A stretch of DNA of 57,222 nucleotides, taken from an uncultured Bacilli bacterium (GTDB lineage: Bacteria > Bacillota_I > Bacilli_A > RF39 > UBA660). A program made the position numbers and the translations under genes. Positions 44,787 to 53,217 of this stretch are shown in pieces. How positions within the stretch are numbered: the stretch's first letter is position 1; each line of letters starts with the position of its first letter. The notes beneath the pieces were generated by a model. It saw nothing but the letters and a program-made list of their open reading frames with translations, had not been told where the DNA came from and searched no databases. The stretch lies in NCBI GenBank assembly GCA_949505625.1, contig CATBQD010000012.1:1-57222 (forward strand), in the 5' to 3' direction.

Positions 44787-46099
44787 TGGAGGTAGTTAGT
44801 AATATAGTAGGAATTACTATCATTAGTTTTTCTCATATATATGCATGGCATTGTTTAGAGAAAGAAAAGATAAATTTCAAAGATTATAAATTTTATGTTG
44901 TACTGATTTTATATGTATCCTTATTAATGCTTAGTGTATCAATAGTAGATAAATTTGTAAAGATTGCCTGTACAACAATTATTTCTATGTTACTAAATTA
45001 TTATTTGATGAGGAAGAATATAAAAAGAACAGTTCTAATGCCAGCAATGACACAAATTGTAATCATGATAGCAGAAACTGGGTTGGCATTAATATTAACA
45101 TTGTGTAATGTAAATCTGGACTTAATTGTAAATAATTTATTTGGAGGTTTTGCGATTAATACATCTGTAGCCATTATTGTTATATTAATTTTTTTACTTT
45201 GCACATTTTTACCGAATTTATATCAAAAAGTATTAAAGGAAACAGATAGAATTGATTCAGTATACTTTGTTGCATTGAGCTTTATTGTAATTTTGATTGC
45301 TAATGTACTGGCTATGACAGTATATTATAAAATTGATTTTACATATTTATTAATTTTTAATACTTTAGTAACGATTATTTATTTTATTATCATTATTAGT
45401 TCATTTTATAATAGAAATAATTATTTAAAAGTGTTTGACAAATATAATACTACATTATCAAATTTGAAAGAATATGAAGATATTTTGAATCAATATAGGG
45501 TAAGTAATCATGAAAATAAGAATCAGTTATTAACAATTAGGAACATGATTAAGAATAAAGAAAAGAATATTCCTGAATATATTGATAAAATAGTAGAAAA
45601 TAAATTAAAAGATAATGAGCAATTGATGGGTCAATCATCGATTATTCCAGAAGGTGGGCTTAGAGGTTTAGTTTATTCTAAAATGTTATTGATGAAAGAA
45701 CAAAACATTGATTTCGACTTAAGTATAGATAAAGCGATTAAGACTGTTCAGTTAATTAATTTAGGAGATAATACAGTTTTAGATATTTGTAAGATTGTAG
45801 GAGTCTTTTTAGACAATGCTATAGAAGCTGTTAGTTCTTTAGAAGAAAGATTTATTGATTTAGAAATGAGTATTGAAAATAAGAAGCTTTATATTTCGGT
45901 ATCTAATAATTATGAAGGAACAATTTTAATGGATGAAATAGAAAATCAGGGATATACAACAAAAGGAAAAGGCCATGGATATGGTTTGTCACTGGTAAAG
46001 AAATTAGTAGATCAAAATTCTTTGCTAAAGAATGAAAAAGGTGTATCAAGAGAAGAATTTACTCAACGTTTGATAGTAGATGTTTCAAAATTAAAATAA
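44783..46099 (+). CDS. agrC: AgrC-like sensor histidine kinase (GHKL type)
   Basis: 438 aa. The N-terminal half has about six transmembrane helices (residues 5-215), the receptor for the cyclic peptide. The dimerisation/phosphoacceptor box SNHENKNQL holds His243. The ATPase domain has ICKIVGVFLDNAIEAV as the N box and GHGYGLSLVKKLV as the G box, typical of GHKL kinases. Start overlaps the agrA stop (ATGATGG). It is followed by a terminator shared with the convergent agrDB operon. Confidence 0.9.
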   Translation: MMEVVSNIVGITIISFSHIYAWHCLEKEKINFKDYKFYVVLILYVSLLMLSVSIVDKFVKIACTTIISMLLNYYLMRKNIKRTVLMPAMTQIVIMIAETGLALILTLCNVNLDLIVNNLFGGFAINTSVAIIVILIFLLCTFLPNLYQKVLKETDRIDSVYFVALSFIVILIANVLAMTVYYKIDFTYLLIFNTLVTIIYFIIIISSFYNRNNYLKVFDKYNTTLSNLKEYEDILNQYRVSNHENKNQLLTIRNMIKNKEKNIPEYIDKIVENKLKDNEQLMGQSSIIPEGGLRGLVYSKMLLMKEQNIDFDLSIDKAIKTVQLINLGDNTVLDICKIVGVFLDNAIEAVSSLEERFIDLEMSIENKKLYISVSNNYEGTILMDEIENQGYTTKGKGHGYGLSLVKKLVDQNSLLKNEKGVSREEFTQRLIVDVSKLK

Positions 46100-46131
46100 A
46101 AACTGTAGATTTCAAAGTCTACAGTTTTTTT
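46098..46131. terminator. Bidirectional terminator between agrAC and agrDB
   Basis: AAACTGTAGA (46100-46109) pairs perfectly with TCTACAGTTT (46118-46127) with A and T runs on the two sides; it lies directly between convergent stops. Confidence 0.92.
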
Positions 46132-46143
46132 GATATTTTTTTA

Positions 46144-46263
46144 TTATTTAATTAAGCTTTTTGGACATTCTGGTTCGTCTAATACCCAGAAAATGCATGC
46201 TTGACTACTTGTACTTGCTGCATTAATTCCTAATGCTTTTAAAATTGAAGCAAAAAATCTCAT
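46144..46263 (-). CDS. agrD: AgrD-like autoinducing peptide precursor
   Basis: 39 aa, read on the minus strand from ATG 46263-46261 to TAA 46146-46144, preceded by GGAAGGAG. The N-terminus (MRFFASILKALGIN) is the amphipathic AgrD helix. ACIFWVL carries the cysteine that forms the thiolactone. DEPECPKSLIK is the conserved C-terminal recognition tail (compare DEVEVPKEL in S. aureus AgrD-I). Cleavage before DEPECP would give a ring of Cys plus five residues; cleavage one residue earlier would give the commoner five-residue ring with the Leu left on the tail. It starts about 15 bases after the agrB stop. Cys33 in the tail is unusual. Confidence 0.93.
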   Translation of the reverse strand: MRFFASILKALGINAASTSSQACIFWVLDEPECPKSLIK

Positions 46264-46278
46264 ATTATATACTCCTTC

Positions 46279-46893
46279 CTATGAAATATTTGTACTTGCA
46301 AGATATGTTTTATAATTATCATATGGTAAATGGAAGAATTTATATACCATAGGTGAAATTAAAAAACATTGAACAATAGGTGCAAAAATGAAACAGTTAG
46401 AAACAAAGTTATTATTTATGCATAAAGCAAATATTGTAAAATTAATTACAATAATAGTAGAAAGAAGTTTATAAATTTTTCTTCTTTGTGCATCAACGAT
46501 AGGTCTTTTGTAAGTATCTGCAGGACTATTTTTATAAATAAAGAAAATTGTAATAATGCCAATTAAAAGCTTTGAATTACTTGATAATATAGCATATTGA
46601 CACACAATAGGGACTAGTATAAATATCAGAATAGATGATATTAAACAAATCCAACTTTTAGTAGCATGTAATCCAAAAGAACATGTCCTAATGATGTTGA
46701 AGACTATCATAAATATAAATACTTCAGGGATAATTTTTAAAATACATGCAATTAAGAATATTACAATTAGCTTCGTAATTGTTAAATAAATTCCAACTAA
46801 TCCATATTCTATTTCTGCTAAAGAAATTTGATCGATGGTAGGATTATATTTCTTTATTAGAGATAGCGAACTTTTTACAACATACTCCTTCAT
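46279..46893 (-). CDS. agrB: AgrB-like peptide processing protease/exporter
   Basis: 204 aa with about six hydrophobic segments. The catalytic pair is His76 in FGLHATK and Cys83 in SWICL, seven residues apart, as in S. aureus AgrB (His77/Cys84). The preceding NIIRTCSFGLHA is the family motif. It cleaves the AgrD C-terminal tail and forms the thiolactone ring. Minus strand, upstream of agrD, so the operon order is agrB-agrD opposed to agrA-agrC. AGGAGGAAG precedes the ATG at 46893. Confidence 0.92.
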   Translation of the reverse strand: MKEYVVKSSLSLIKKYNPTIDQISLAEIEYGLVGIYLTITKLIVIFLIACILKIIPEVFIFMIVFNIIRTCSFGLHATKSWICLISSILIFILVPIVCQYAILSSNSKLLIGIITIFFIYKNSPADTYKRPIVDAQRRKIYKLLSTIIVINFTIFALCINNNFVSNCFIFAPIVQCFLISPMVYKFFHLPYDNYKTYLASTNIS

Positions 46894-47078
46894 TGAACAG
46901 CTTCCTCCTATTTCGGACTTATTTTAACACATAAAAAGTTAAAAATTGTATGAATTTTTCTTTATTAAAAAAATGTAATATTAAACTCTATATAAGAATT
47001 AAAAGAATGATTATTTTTGCATTCGTGCATAAATACGGCGCACTCAGGAATGTAAAAATGAAACATCTTTTATAAGTG

Positions 47079-47213
47079 CTATAATAGTTATGTCCTTGAT
47101 AGGCGGTTGTGTCGAATTTTGTCGAAATTTGCAAATCGAAAACGCTTGAAATCGCCTGTAAAAAGGATTATCATTAAATTGTAGGGGAGATTTAAGGGAA
47201 GGGAGATGTTAGT
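47079..47213 (+). promoter_or_regulatory. Cold-shock gene promoter and structured 5' leader
   Basis: A TATAAT -10 lies at 47080-47085; the -35 is weak. The transcript would carry a leader of about 120 bases. AGGCGGTT (47101-47108) pairs with AATCGCCT (47150-47157; one G-U) around an inner region containing two TGTCGAA copies. GGGAAGGGAG is the ribosome binding site. Long structured leaders are a known feature of cold-shock mRNAs. The upstream part of this gap (46894-47078), which includes the agrB promoter region on the other strand, shows nothing else I recognise. Confidence 0.6.
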
Positions 47214-47426
47214 GTGACAGGAAAAGTGAAGTGGTTTAATAATGATAAAGGCTTCGGTTTCATCGAATATAAAGATGGAGAAGATATCTTTGTTCATTAT
47301 TCAGCTATTTTATCAGAGGGCTACAAAACTTTAGTTGAAGGTCAATATGTCGAGTTTGAATTAGTAAGAACAGATAAGGGACTTCAAGCTAAAAATGTAG
47401 TAGAAATTAAGACTGCTTTAGTATAA
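47214..47426 (+). CDS. csp: Cold-shock protein (CspA/CspB family)
   Basis: 70-aa single cold-shock domain with GTG start behind [27 protein letters not shown] carries RNP-1 and [10 protein letters not shown] carries RNP-2, followed by the family-typical [11 protein letters not shown]. It is an RNA chaperone that prevents mRNA secondary structure at low temperature. It has its own terminator downstream. Confidence 0.96.
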   Translation: MTGKVKWFNNDKGFGFIEYKDGEDIFVHYSAILSEGYKTLVEGQYVEFELVRTDKGLQAKNVVEIKTALV

Positions 47427-47440
47427 GTAGTCTTTTTTTC
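47411..47440 (+). terminator. Terminator after the cold-shock gene
   Basis: AGACTGCTT / AAGTAGTCT stem followed by a T run; overlaps the last codons. Confidence 0.85.
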
Positions 47441-47506
47441 ACATAAAATAACATAATTGAAATAAAGAAATTATGATATAATAGAAATATAAGGAGGATT
47501 GATGTT

Positions 47507-48040
47507 ATGAAATTTAACATTCGTGGAGAAAAAGTCAAAGTGACTGATGCAATTCGAAATCATATTGAAGAAAAGATTGGAAGATTAGACAGATACTTTG
47601 AAACTCCAGACGTACTTACAGCTAATGTATTAGTCAAAGTGCAAGGAATTAATCAAATTGTTGAAGTAACAATTCCTGCAAAAAAATTTATTTTACGAGG
47701 TGAAGTAAAAGATAAGGATCTTTATGCGGCTATTGATTTAGTGTCTGACAAATTAGAAAGACAAATTCGTAAGAATAAAACAAGAATGAAAAGAAACAAT
47801 AAAAAATCCCCTGTTATTGATTTTGCGCTTGATTTTGAAGAAGAAAATGTAGAGCAAGATGAAACAAAAATTGTAAAAAGAAAATTGGTAGAAATGAAGC
47901 CAATGAGTGAAGAAGAAGCAATTCTTCAAATGAACTTATTGGATCATGCTTTCTATATATTTAAAGATTCTGATACAAATGAAATCGCAGTTGTTTATAG
48001 AAGACAAGATGACAATTATGGTATTATCAAAGTGAAATAA
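47507..48040 (+). CDS. hpf: Ribosome hibernation promoting factor, long form (HPF)
   Basis: 177 aa. The N-terminal ribosome-binding domain starts MKFNIRGEKVKVTDAIRNHI and runs to about residue 105. The C-terminal dimerisation domain (about 120-177) has KRKLVEMKPMSEEEAILQM and NEIAVVYRRQDDNYGII, which marks the long form that directly makes 100S ribosome dimers. AAGGAGG precedes the ATG. Neighbouring secA is a common arrangement in Bacilli. Confidence 0.96.
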   Translation: MKFNIRGEKVKVTDAIRNHIEEKIGRLDRYFETPDVLTANVLVKVQGINQIVEVTIPAKKFILRGEVKDKDLYAAIDLVSDKLERQIRKNKTRMKRNNKKSPVIDFALDFEEENVEQDETKIVKRKLVEMKPMSEEEAILQMNLLDHAFYIFKDSDTNEIAVVYRRQDDNYGIIKVK

Positions 48041-48062
48041 GGCTTTTGTAAGCCTTATTTCA
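48036..48062 (+). terminator. Terminator after hpf
   Basis: AAATAAGGCTT TTGT AAGCCTTATTT, a perfect 11-bp stem. Confidence 0.9.
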
Positions 48063-48109
48063 TTATACATAGTTATAATTGGAACATAATGAAATTTAAA
48101 TTGGTGATA

Positions 48110-48229
48110 TTGACGTTGACACATGACTTTGAATACAATCTTTTACAAAATGAATAAACATAAAATCATAGAATAAATTATAGCGAGATAAATCGTTTAT
48201 TTTAAATGAAAAGTCTATGATTTTTTTTT
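48110..48229 (+). ncRNA. Candidate small RNA or secA-leader attenuator
   Basis: A promoter TTGACG (48110-48115), 18-bp spacer and TACAAT (48134-48139) is followed at 48163-48223 by a long hairpin. AAATCATAGA pairs with TCTATGATTT, and inside it AATAAA pairs with TTTATT and CGA with TCG. Nine T residues follow (to 48229). The unit could be an 80-90 base RNA with its own terminator, or an attenuator ahead of secA, whose ATG lies 48 bases on. No known RNA family is recognised. Confidence 0.5.
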
Positions 48230-48276
48230 ATTTTTTGATAAAATAATAGGTATAGGTTTGAAAGGATAGATAATAA

Positions 48277-50766
48277 ATGAAATTTTTGAAAAAGATATTT
48301 GATCATGAATATAAAGAATTAGAAACATTTAAGAAAATTGCAGATCAAGTAATTGCTTTAGATGAAGAAATGACAAAATTGACAGATAAGCAATTACAAG
48401 CAAAAACTGAAGAATTTAGAAAAAGATTAAAAGACGGGGAAACTTTAGAAGATATAAAAGTTGAAGCATTTGCTGTAGCAAGAGAAGCAGCATTTAGAGT
48501 AATAGGAGAAAAACCTTTTTATGTACAAATTTTAGGTGGATTAGCAATCCATTATGGAAATATTGCCGAAATGAAAACTGGAGAAGGAAAAACCTTAACT
48601 TGTACTCTTCCAGCTTATTTAAACGCTTTAACTGGAGAAGGTGTTCATGTTATTACCGTAAATGAATATTTAGCAGGACGTGATGCTGAATGGATGGGAA
48701 ACATTTATCGCTTTTTAGGACTTACAGTAGGAGTGAATTATAGAGAATTAACGCCTAGCGAAAAAAAGGAAGTATATAATTGCGATATTACATATTCTAC
48801 AAATAATGAAATTGGATTCGATTATTTGAGAGATAATATGGTTGTAAGAGCTACTGATAGGGTTCAGAGACCTTTAAATTTCGCGATTGTAGATGAAGTG
48901 GATTCAGTTTTAATTGATGAAGCAAGAACTCCATTAATTATTTCTGGTGGATATATGAAATCTGCCAATTTATATATTGATACGGATAAGTTTGTAAAAA
49001 AATTAAAAGAAAATGATGGTTATATTTATGACGAAAAAACAAAGGCTGTTATTTTAGATGAAAAGGGAATAGAAGAAGCAGAAAAAGTATTTCATGTAGA
49101 TAATTTATATGATATTAAAAATACGAATTTGGTGCATTTTATTAATCAAGCATTAAGAGCTAATTATTCTATGAAACGTGATTTTGATTATGTAGTAAAG
49201 GATGGAGAAGTAGTTATTGTAGATCAATTTACAGGTCGTTTGATGCAAGGAAGAACTTACTCTGAAGGTCTTCATCAAGCTATAGAGGCAAAGGAAGGCG
49301 TTCAAATTCAAGAAGAAACAAAAACTTTGGCAACAATTACATTCCAAAATCTATTTAGAATGTATAAAAAATTATCTGGAATGACAGGAACTGCTAAAAC
49401 AGAAGAAGAAGAATTTAGAGATATTTATAATATGTATGTTATTTGTATTCCAACAAATAAGCCAGTTATAAGAACAGATTATGGAGATTTGATTTTCGCA
49501 ACTGCTCAAGGAAAGTATAAAGCAATAGTAGCAGAAATAGAAGAACGTCATAAAATGGGGCAACCAGTATTAGTTGGTACAGTAGCAGTAGAAACTAGTG
49601 AACTTATTAGTTCTATGCTCAAAAAGAAGAAAATTCCACATGAAGTTTTGAATGCGAAAAATAATGCAAGAGAAGCCGAAATCATAGCTAAAGCTGGAGA
49701 AAAAGGTGCTGTTACAATTGCAACTAATATGGCAGGACGTGGAACAGATATTAAATTATCCGATGAAGTTAAAGAGTTAGGAGGTTTAGCGGTAATCGGA
49801 ACAGAACGTCATGAATCACGTCGTATTGATAATCAGTTACGTGGACGTTCAGGACGTCAAGGTGATCCTGGATTCTCTCAATTCTGCGTTTCTTTTGAGG
49901 ATGAACTCATGGTTCGTTTTGGAACAGATCGTGCAAAAACGTTACTTGCAAAAGTAGGGTTTGATGGAGAAGCTTCAATTCGTAATAAAATGCTTTCCAA
50001 TTCTATGGAACAGGCTCAAAAACGAGTTGAAGGAAATAATTTTGACATGCGTAAAACTTTATTAGAATATGATGATGTTATTAACCAACAACGTGAAATT
50101 ATCTATGAAAGAAGAAATGAAATTTTAGATTCTGAATCTATTCATGAAACTATTTTAAATACATTCCGTGATTATGTTACAGAGTTAGTAGAATCTCATA
50201 TAATGCCAGAGGGAAAACTAACAGATCAAGATTTAAATGAAATTAGAGAAGCGATGAATGAATTACTGAAAAATGATATTGATTTAGCGGATCTTCAAAA
50301 TAGAACAGTAGAAGAAACAATAGAAAATATTTATAATAGAGTAATCAGTGAATATGATGAAAAGTTAAAATCAATTCCAGAAGAAATTCAAAATGAATTT
50401 GAAAAAGCAATCACTTTAAGAGTTATTGATACTCATTGGATGGATCATATTAATACAATGTCTAATTTGCGTGAGGGAATCTATTTAAGAGGATATGGTC
50501 AAGAAAATCCATTACAAGCATATACCAAAGAAGGCTTTGACTTATTTGATGAGATGTTGAATACAATTGATAAAGAATCTACAATTTATTTATTGCGTGC
50601 AGAAATAAGACAAAATATTGAAAGAAAACAGGTAGTAGAAGGTAAAGCGGTAGAAGATAATCAAAAGATAAAAAAACAACAACCAAAAAGAGTTTCTAAA
50701 GTGGGTAGAAATAATTCATGTCCATGTGGAAGTGGATTAAAATACAAAAATTGTTGTGGAAAATAG
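48277..50766 (+). CDS. secA: Preprotein translocase ATPase SecA
   Basis: 829 aa. The motor of Sec-dependent secretion. MKTGEGKTL is Walker [16 protein letters not shown] carries Walker B, and [13 protein letters not shown] and [17 protein letters not shown] are the helicase motifs. The C-terminus has the zinc-binding SEC-C motif [13 protein letters not shown], which binds SecB or ribosomes. Start ATG behind GAAAGGA. Complete, with the usual domain order, so it is presumably the main secretion ATPase. Confidence 0.98.
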   Translation: MKFLKKIFDHEYKELETFKKIADQVIALDEEMTKLTDKQLQAKTEEFRKRLKDGETLEDIKVEAFAVAREAAFRVIGEKPFYVQILGGLAIHYGNIAEMKTGEGKTLTCTLPAYLNALTGEGVHVITVNEYLAGRDAEWMGNIYRFLGLTVGVNYRELTPSEKKEVYNCDITYSTNNEIGFDYLRDNMVVRATDRVQRPLNFAIVDEVDSVLIDEARTPLIISGGYMKSANLYIDTDKFVKKLKENDGYIYDEKTKAVILDEKGIEEAEKVFHVDNLYDIKNTNLVHFINQALRANYSMKRDFDYVVKDGEVVIVDQFTGRLMQGRTYSEGLHQAIEAKEGVQIQEETKTLATITFQNLFRMYKKLSGMTGTAKTEEEEFRDIYNMYVICIPTNKPVIRTDYGDLIFATAQGKYKAIVAEIEERHKMGQPVLVGTVAVETSELISSMLKKKKIPHEVLNAKNNAREAEIIAKAGEKGAVTIATNMAGRGTDIKLSDEVKELGGLAVIGTERHESRRIDNQLRGRSGRQGDPGFSQFCVSFEDELMVRFGTDRAKTLLAKVGFDGEASIRNKMLSNSMEQAQKRVEGNNFDMRKTLLEYDDVINQQREIIYERRNEILDSESIHETILNTFRDYVTELVESHIMPEGKLTDQDLNEIREAMNELLKNDIDLADLQNRTVEETIENIYNRVISEYDEKLKSIPEEIQNEFEKAITLRVIDTHWMDHINTMSNLREGIYLRGYGQENPLQAYTKEGFDLFDEMLNTIDKESTIYLLRAEIRQNIERKQVVEGKAVEDNQKIKKQQPKRVSKVGRNNSCPCGSGLKYKNCCGK

Positions 50767-50800
50767 CCTATAAAGTCTTATTTTATAGGCATTTTCTTTA
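50767..50800 (+). terminator. Terminator after secA
   Basis: GCCTATAAA pairs with TTTATAGGC and is followed by a T-rich tract. Confidence 0.9.
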
Positions 50801-50871
50801 AAAAAATATATAAATTTTTTTGTAATTTGCTTATAACAATTAATAATAAAATTTACAAAAAGGAGATAAAA

Positions 50872-51534
50872 ATGAATATTAATTTAAATGAAATATATGA
50901 AAAATGTATTGAATATAGTAATAAAATTAAAAACCCTATATTAAGAGAAGTATCACAATTAATTTATAAGGATTATAAAGAAAAGCTAATGAATAAACCT
51001 GCAACAACAGGATCTCATCATTGCTTTAAGGGCGGCCTATTATATCATATTTATAGCGTTACCAAAAATGCTATCACACTTTGCGATTTATATCCTCAAT
51101 TAGAGGTAGATATGGACTTAATTATTTTTGGAAGTCTTTTGCATGACATTGGAAAAACAAATGATTTTAAAGATTTTGAGGAAAATAATGAAAATTTAAC
51201 CAATGGAAATTCAAGTGCATTACTAGGGCATTCTTATGAGGGAACACATATAGTTGAGATTTATTTAAGTAAATATGATATAGATGAACAGTTTAAAAAT
51301 CAAGTGATTCATTCAATTGGTAGTCATATGAATGAATATAGTGAATGGGGAGCCTTAGTGTTACCAAAAATGCTTGAAGTTGTAATTATAAATTTCGCTG
51401 ACAATATAGATGCTCATATTGAACCTGCACATGACAAAATAAGTAATGCGAAAATAGGAGAATTGTATAAGATAGAAAATGCTCCTAGAGAGTATTACAA
51501 ATCATTAAATCCTAACTATAATACAAATAGATAA
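50872..51534 (+). CDS. HD-domain phosphohydrolase
   Basis: About 220 aa from ATG 50872 behind AAAAGGAG. The HD metal-binding residues are visible. HHCFKGGLLYHIYSV provides the first histidine, IFGSLLHDIGK the HD pair, and GHSYEGTHIV and HSIGSHMNEYSEWGAL the later ligands, with NFADNIDAH the last aspartate. Similar to KH/HD-type 3'-5' exoribonucleases such as YhaM without its OB domain. The substrate is not certain. Monocistronic. Confidence 0.82.
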   Translation: MNINLNEIYEKCIEYSNKIKNPILREVSQLIYKDYKEKLMNKPATTGSHHCFKGGLLYHIYSVTKNAITLCDLYPQLEVDMDLIIFGSLLHDIGKTNDFKDFEENNENLTNGNSSALLGHSYEGTHIVEIYLSKYDIDEQFKNQVIHSIGSHMNEYSEWGALVLPKMLEVVIINFADNIDAHIEPAHDKISNAKIGELYKIENAPREYYKSLNPNYNTNR

Positions 51535-51588
51535 CTCTATTAAATATAAACAGTTGAGAAATGCTATTACATAAATAGATAATTGAAG

Positions 51589-51620
51589 AAGAATGAATTT
51601 ATTAAAATGCATTCTTTTTT
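51589..51620 (+). terminator. Terminator after the HD-domain gene
   Basis: AAGAATG (51589-51595) pairs with CATTCTT (51610-51616) followed by T residues. Confidence 0.8.
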
Positions 51621-51686
51621 AAATACCATAGAAAATATTTATAATTTCAGTTATAATAATGATAGATTAATAAAAGAAGGTTATAT

Positions 51687-53123
51687 ATGATAGACAATGG
51701 ATATTTATTTGCAAAAGATGATAAGAGACTTTTTATCAATACTAGTTTAGGTTGTATTAGTAAATGTCGGTTTTGTTATTTAAAAAATTTAGGCATGGAT
51801 AAAATACAAAGAAAAACTTGGAAAGAAATCTTGAATTTATTGGAGGCTTCAGATTATAAGTATTCTAAAAATACATTAATTACAATTGGATGCTTTTCTG
51901 AATGCTTTGATGATTACAATAAAAAAGAGACTATAGAAATTATCAAATTTTTTTTACAAAAAGGGAATCAAGTCCAAATTTCTACAAAAAGATATGTTTC
52001 CTATGATGATATTAAAGAGTTAATTCCATTTATAAAATACTATGGTCAATTTGTAATTTTTGTTAGTTCTAGTACAATTACAGATTATAAGATTTATGAA
52101 CTTGGAACAGAACAACTTGATTTAAGATTTAGAACTTTTGACTTAAGAGAATATAACATACCTGTTGTATTATACATGAAGCCAATAATACAAGATGTAA
52201 CAGTTAAGGATTTGATTTTATATAAAAAAATAATCATAAGCAAGGGAATATCTGATGTAGTTATCGGATCATTGTTTACTGAGGAAAAAGGAGAAGAAAT
52301 AGTCCATTTTCTAAGTAAAGATTATTTATTTTATAATGAATGTGATGATGAAAAAAAGATTATGAATGAGCTAAGTATTATTACTAGAACCTGGAGAAGG
52401 AGTACAGAAGTTATGAATGATTTAAAAAAATTTGAAATTTTTGATGGAATAAAAAAAGAAGTAAGTACATTATTGGAAAAAGATAAATCTGGGCATGGTA
52501 TAGAGCATATTAATAGAGTTTATAGTATGAGTTTACGATTTGCCCACCAAGAAAAAGCAGACGAATTTGTTGTTTCATTAATCGCTTTGCTACATGAAGT
52601 AGATGATTATAAATTGTTTGGAAATGAAAATGCTAAAAATCTTACAAATGCCAAAATAATTATGAATAAGTTTGATATTAGTGATGAGATTCAAGAAAAA
52701 GTACTAGATGCAATAGAAAAGATTGGATATAAAAAATCATTGATGGGTATTCGACCTAGTTCTTTAGAGGGAATGATTGTATCAGATGCTGATATGTGTG
52801 ATGGTTTAGGAGTAACTGGAATTTTAAGAACTTATGATTACCAAAAAGTCCATGGAAAGCCTTTTTTTGATAAAAATGTATTTCCAGATTCTAATTTAAA
52901 TGCAGAAACTTATAAATTAGTAGATGATAGTGCAGTATGTCATTGTTTTGAAAAACTTTTACGTCTTAAAAATCTTATGTTGACAAAATCAGGAAAGGAA
53001 GAGGCTTCTAATAGACATGATATTGTTGTTTCTATTTTATATCATTTATTCGAAGAAGAAAATGCACCAGAATGGACAGAATATTTGAATCATTTTCTAA
53101 AAAGTATAGATTTGAAAAACTAA
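51687..53123 (+). CDS. Radical SAM - HD hydrolase fusion protein
   Basis: 478 aa with two domains. The N-terminal part (about 1-245) is a radical SAM core: CISKCRFC (Cys23, 27, 30), ITIGCFSECFDDY near 70 and STKRYV near 105. The layout is like spore-photoproduct-lyase/SPL-type radical SAM proteins, though no GGEP-type loop is seen. The C-terminal part (about 260-478) is an HD domain: SGHGIEHINRVYSMSLRFA and ALLHEVDDYKLF give His270/274 and a His-Glu pair near 302, where the usual HD is HE. VSDADMCDGLG follows. The fusion suggests linked modification and hydrolysis of one substrate. Start ATG 51687. Confidence 0.78.
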   Translation: MIDNGYLFAKDDKRLFINTSLGCISKCRFCYLKNLGMDKIQRKTWKEILNLLEASDYKYSKNTLITIGCFSECFDDYNKKETIEIIKFFLQKGNQVQISTKRYVSYDDIKELIPFIKYYGQFVIFVSSSTITDYKIYELGTEQLDLRFRTFDLREYNIPVVLYMKPIIQDVTVKDLILYKKIIISKGISDVVIGSLFTEEKGEEIVHFLSKDYLFYNECDDEKKIMNELSIITRTWRRSTEVMNDLKKFEIFDGIKKEVSTLLEKDKSGHGIEHINRVYSMSLRFAHQEKADEFVVSLIALLHEVDDYKLFGNENAKNLTNAKIIMNKFDISDEIQEKVLDAIEKIGYKKSLMGIRPSSLEGMIVSDADMCDGLGVTGILRTYDYQKVHGKPFFDKNVFPDSNLNAETYKLVDDSAVCHCFEKLLRLKNLMLTKSGKEEASNRHDIVVSILYHLFEEENAPEWTEYLNHFLKSIDLKN

Positions 53124-53217
53124 TTAATAACTGTCAATTATTTGCTAATAAATTAAAATTGATTGTTTAAAATTAGTTTTCTATTTTATAATAGGGATAG
53201 AGAAATTAGGTGACTAT

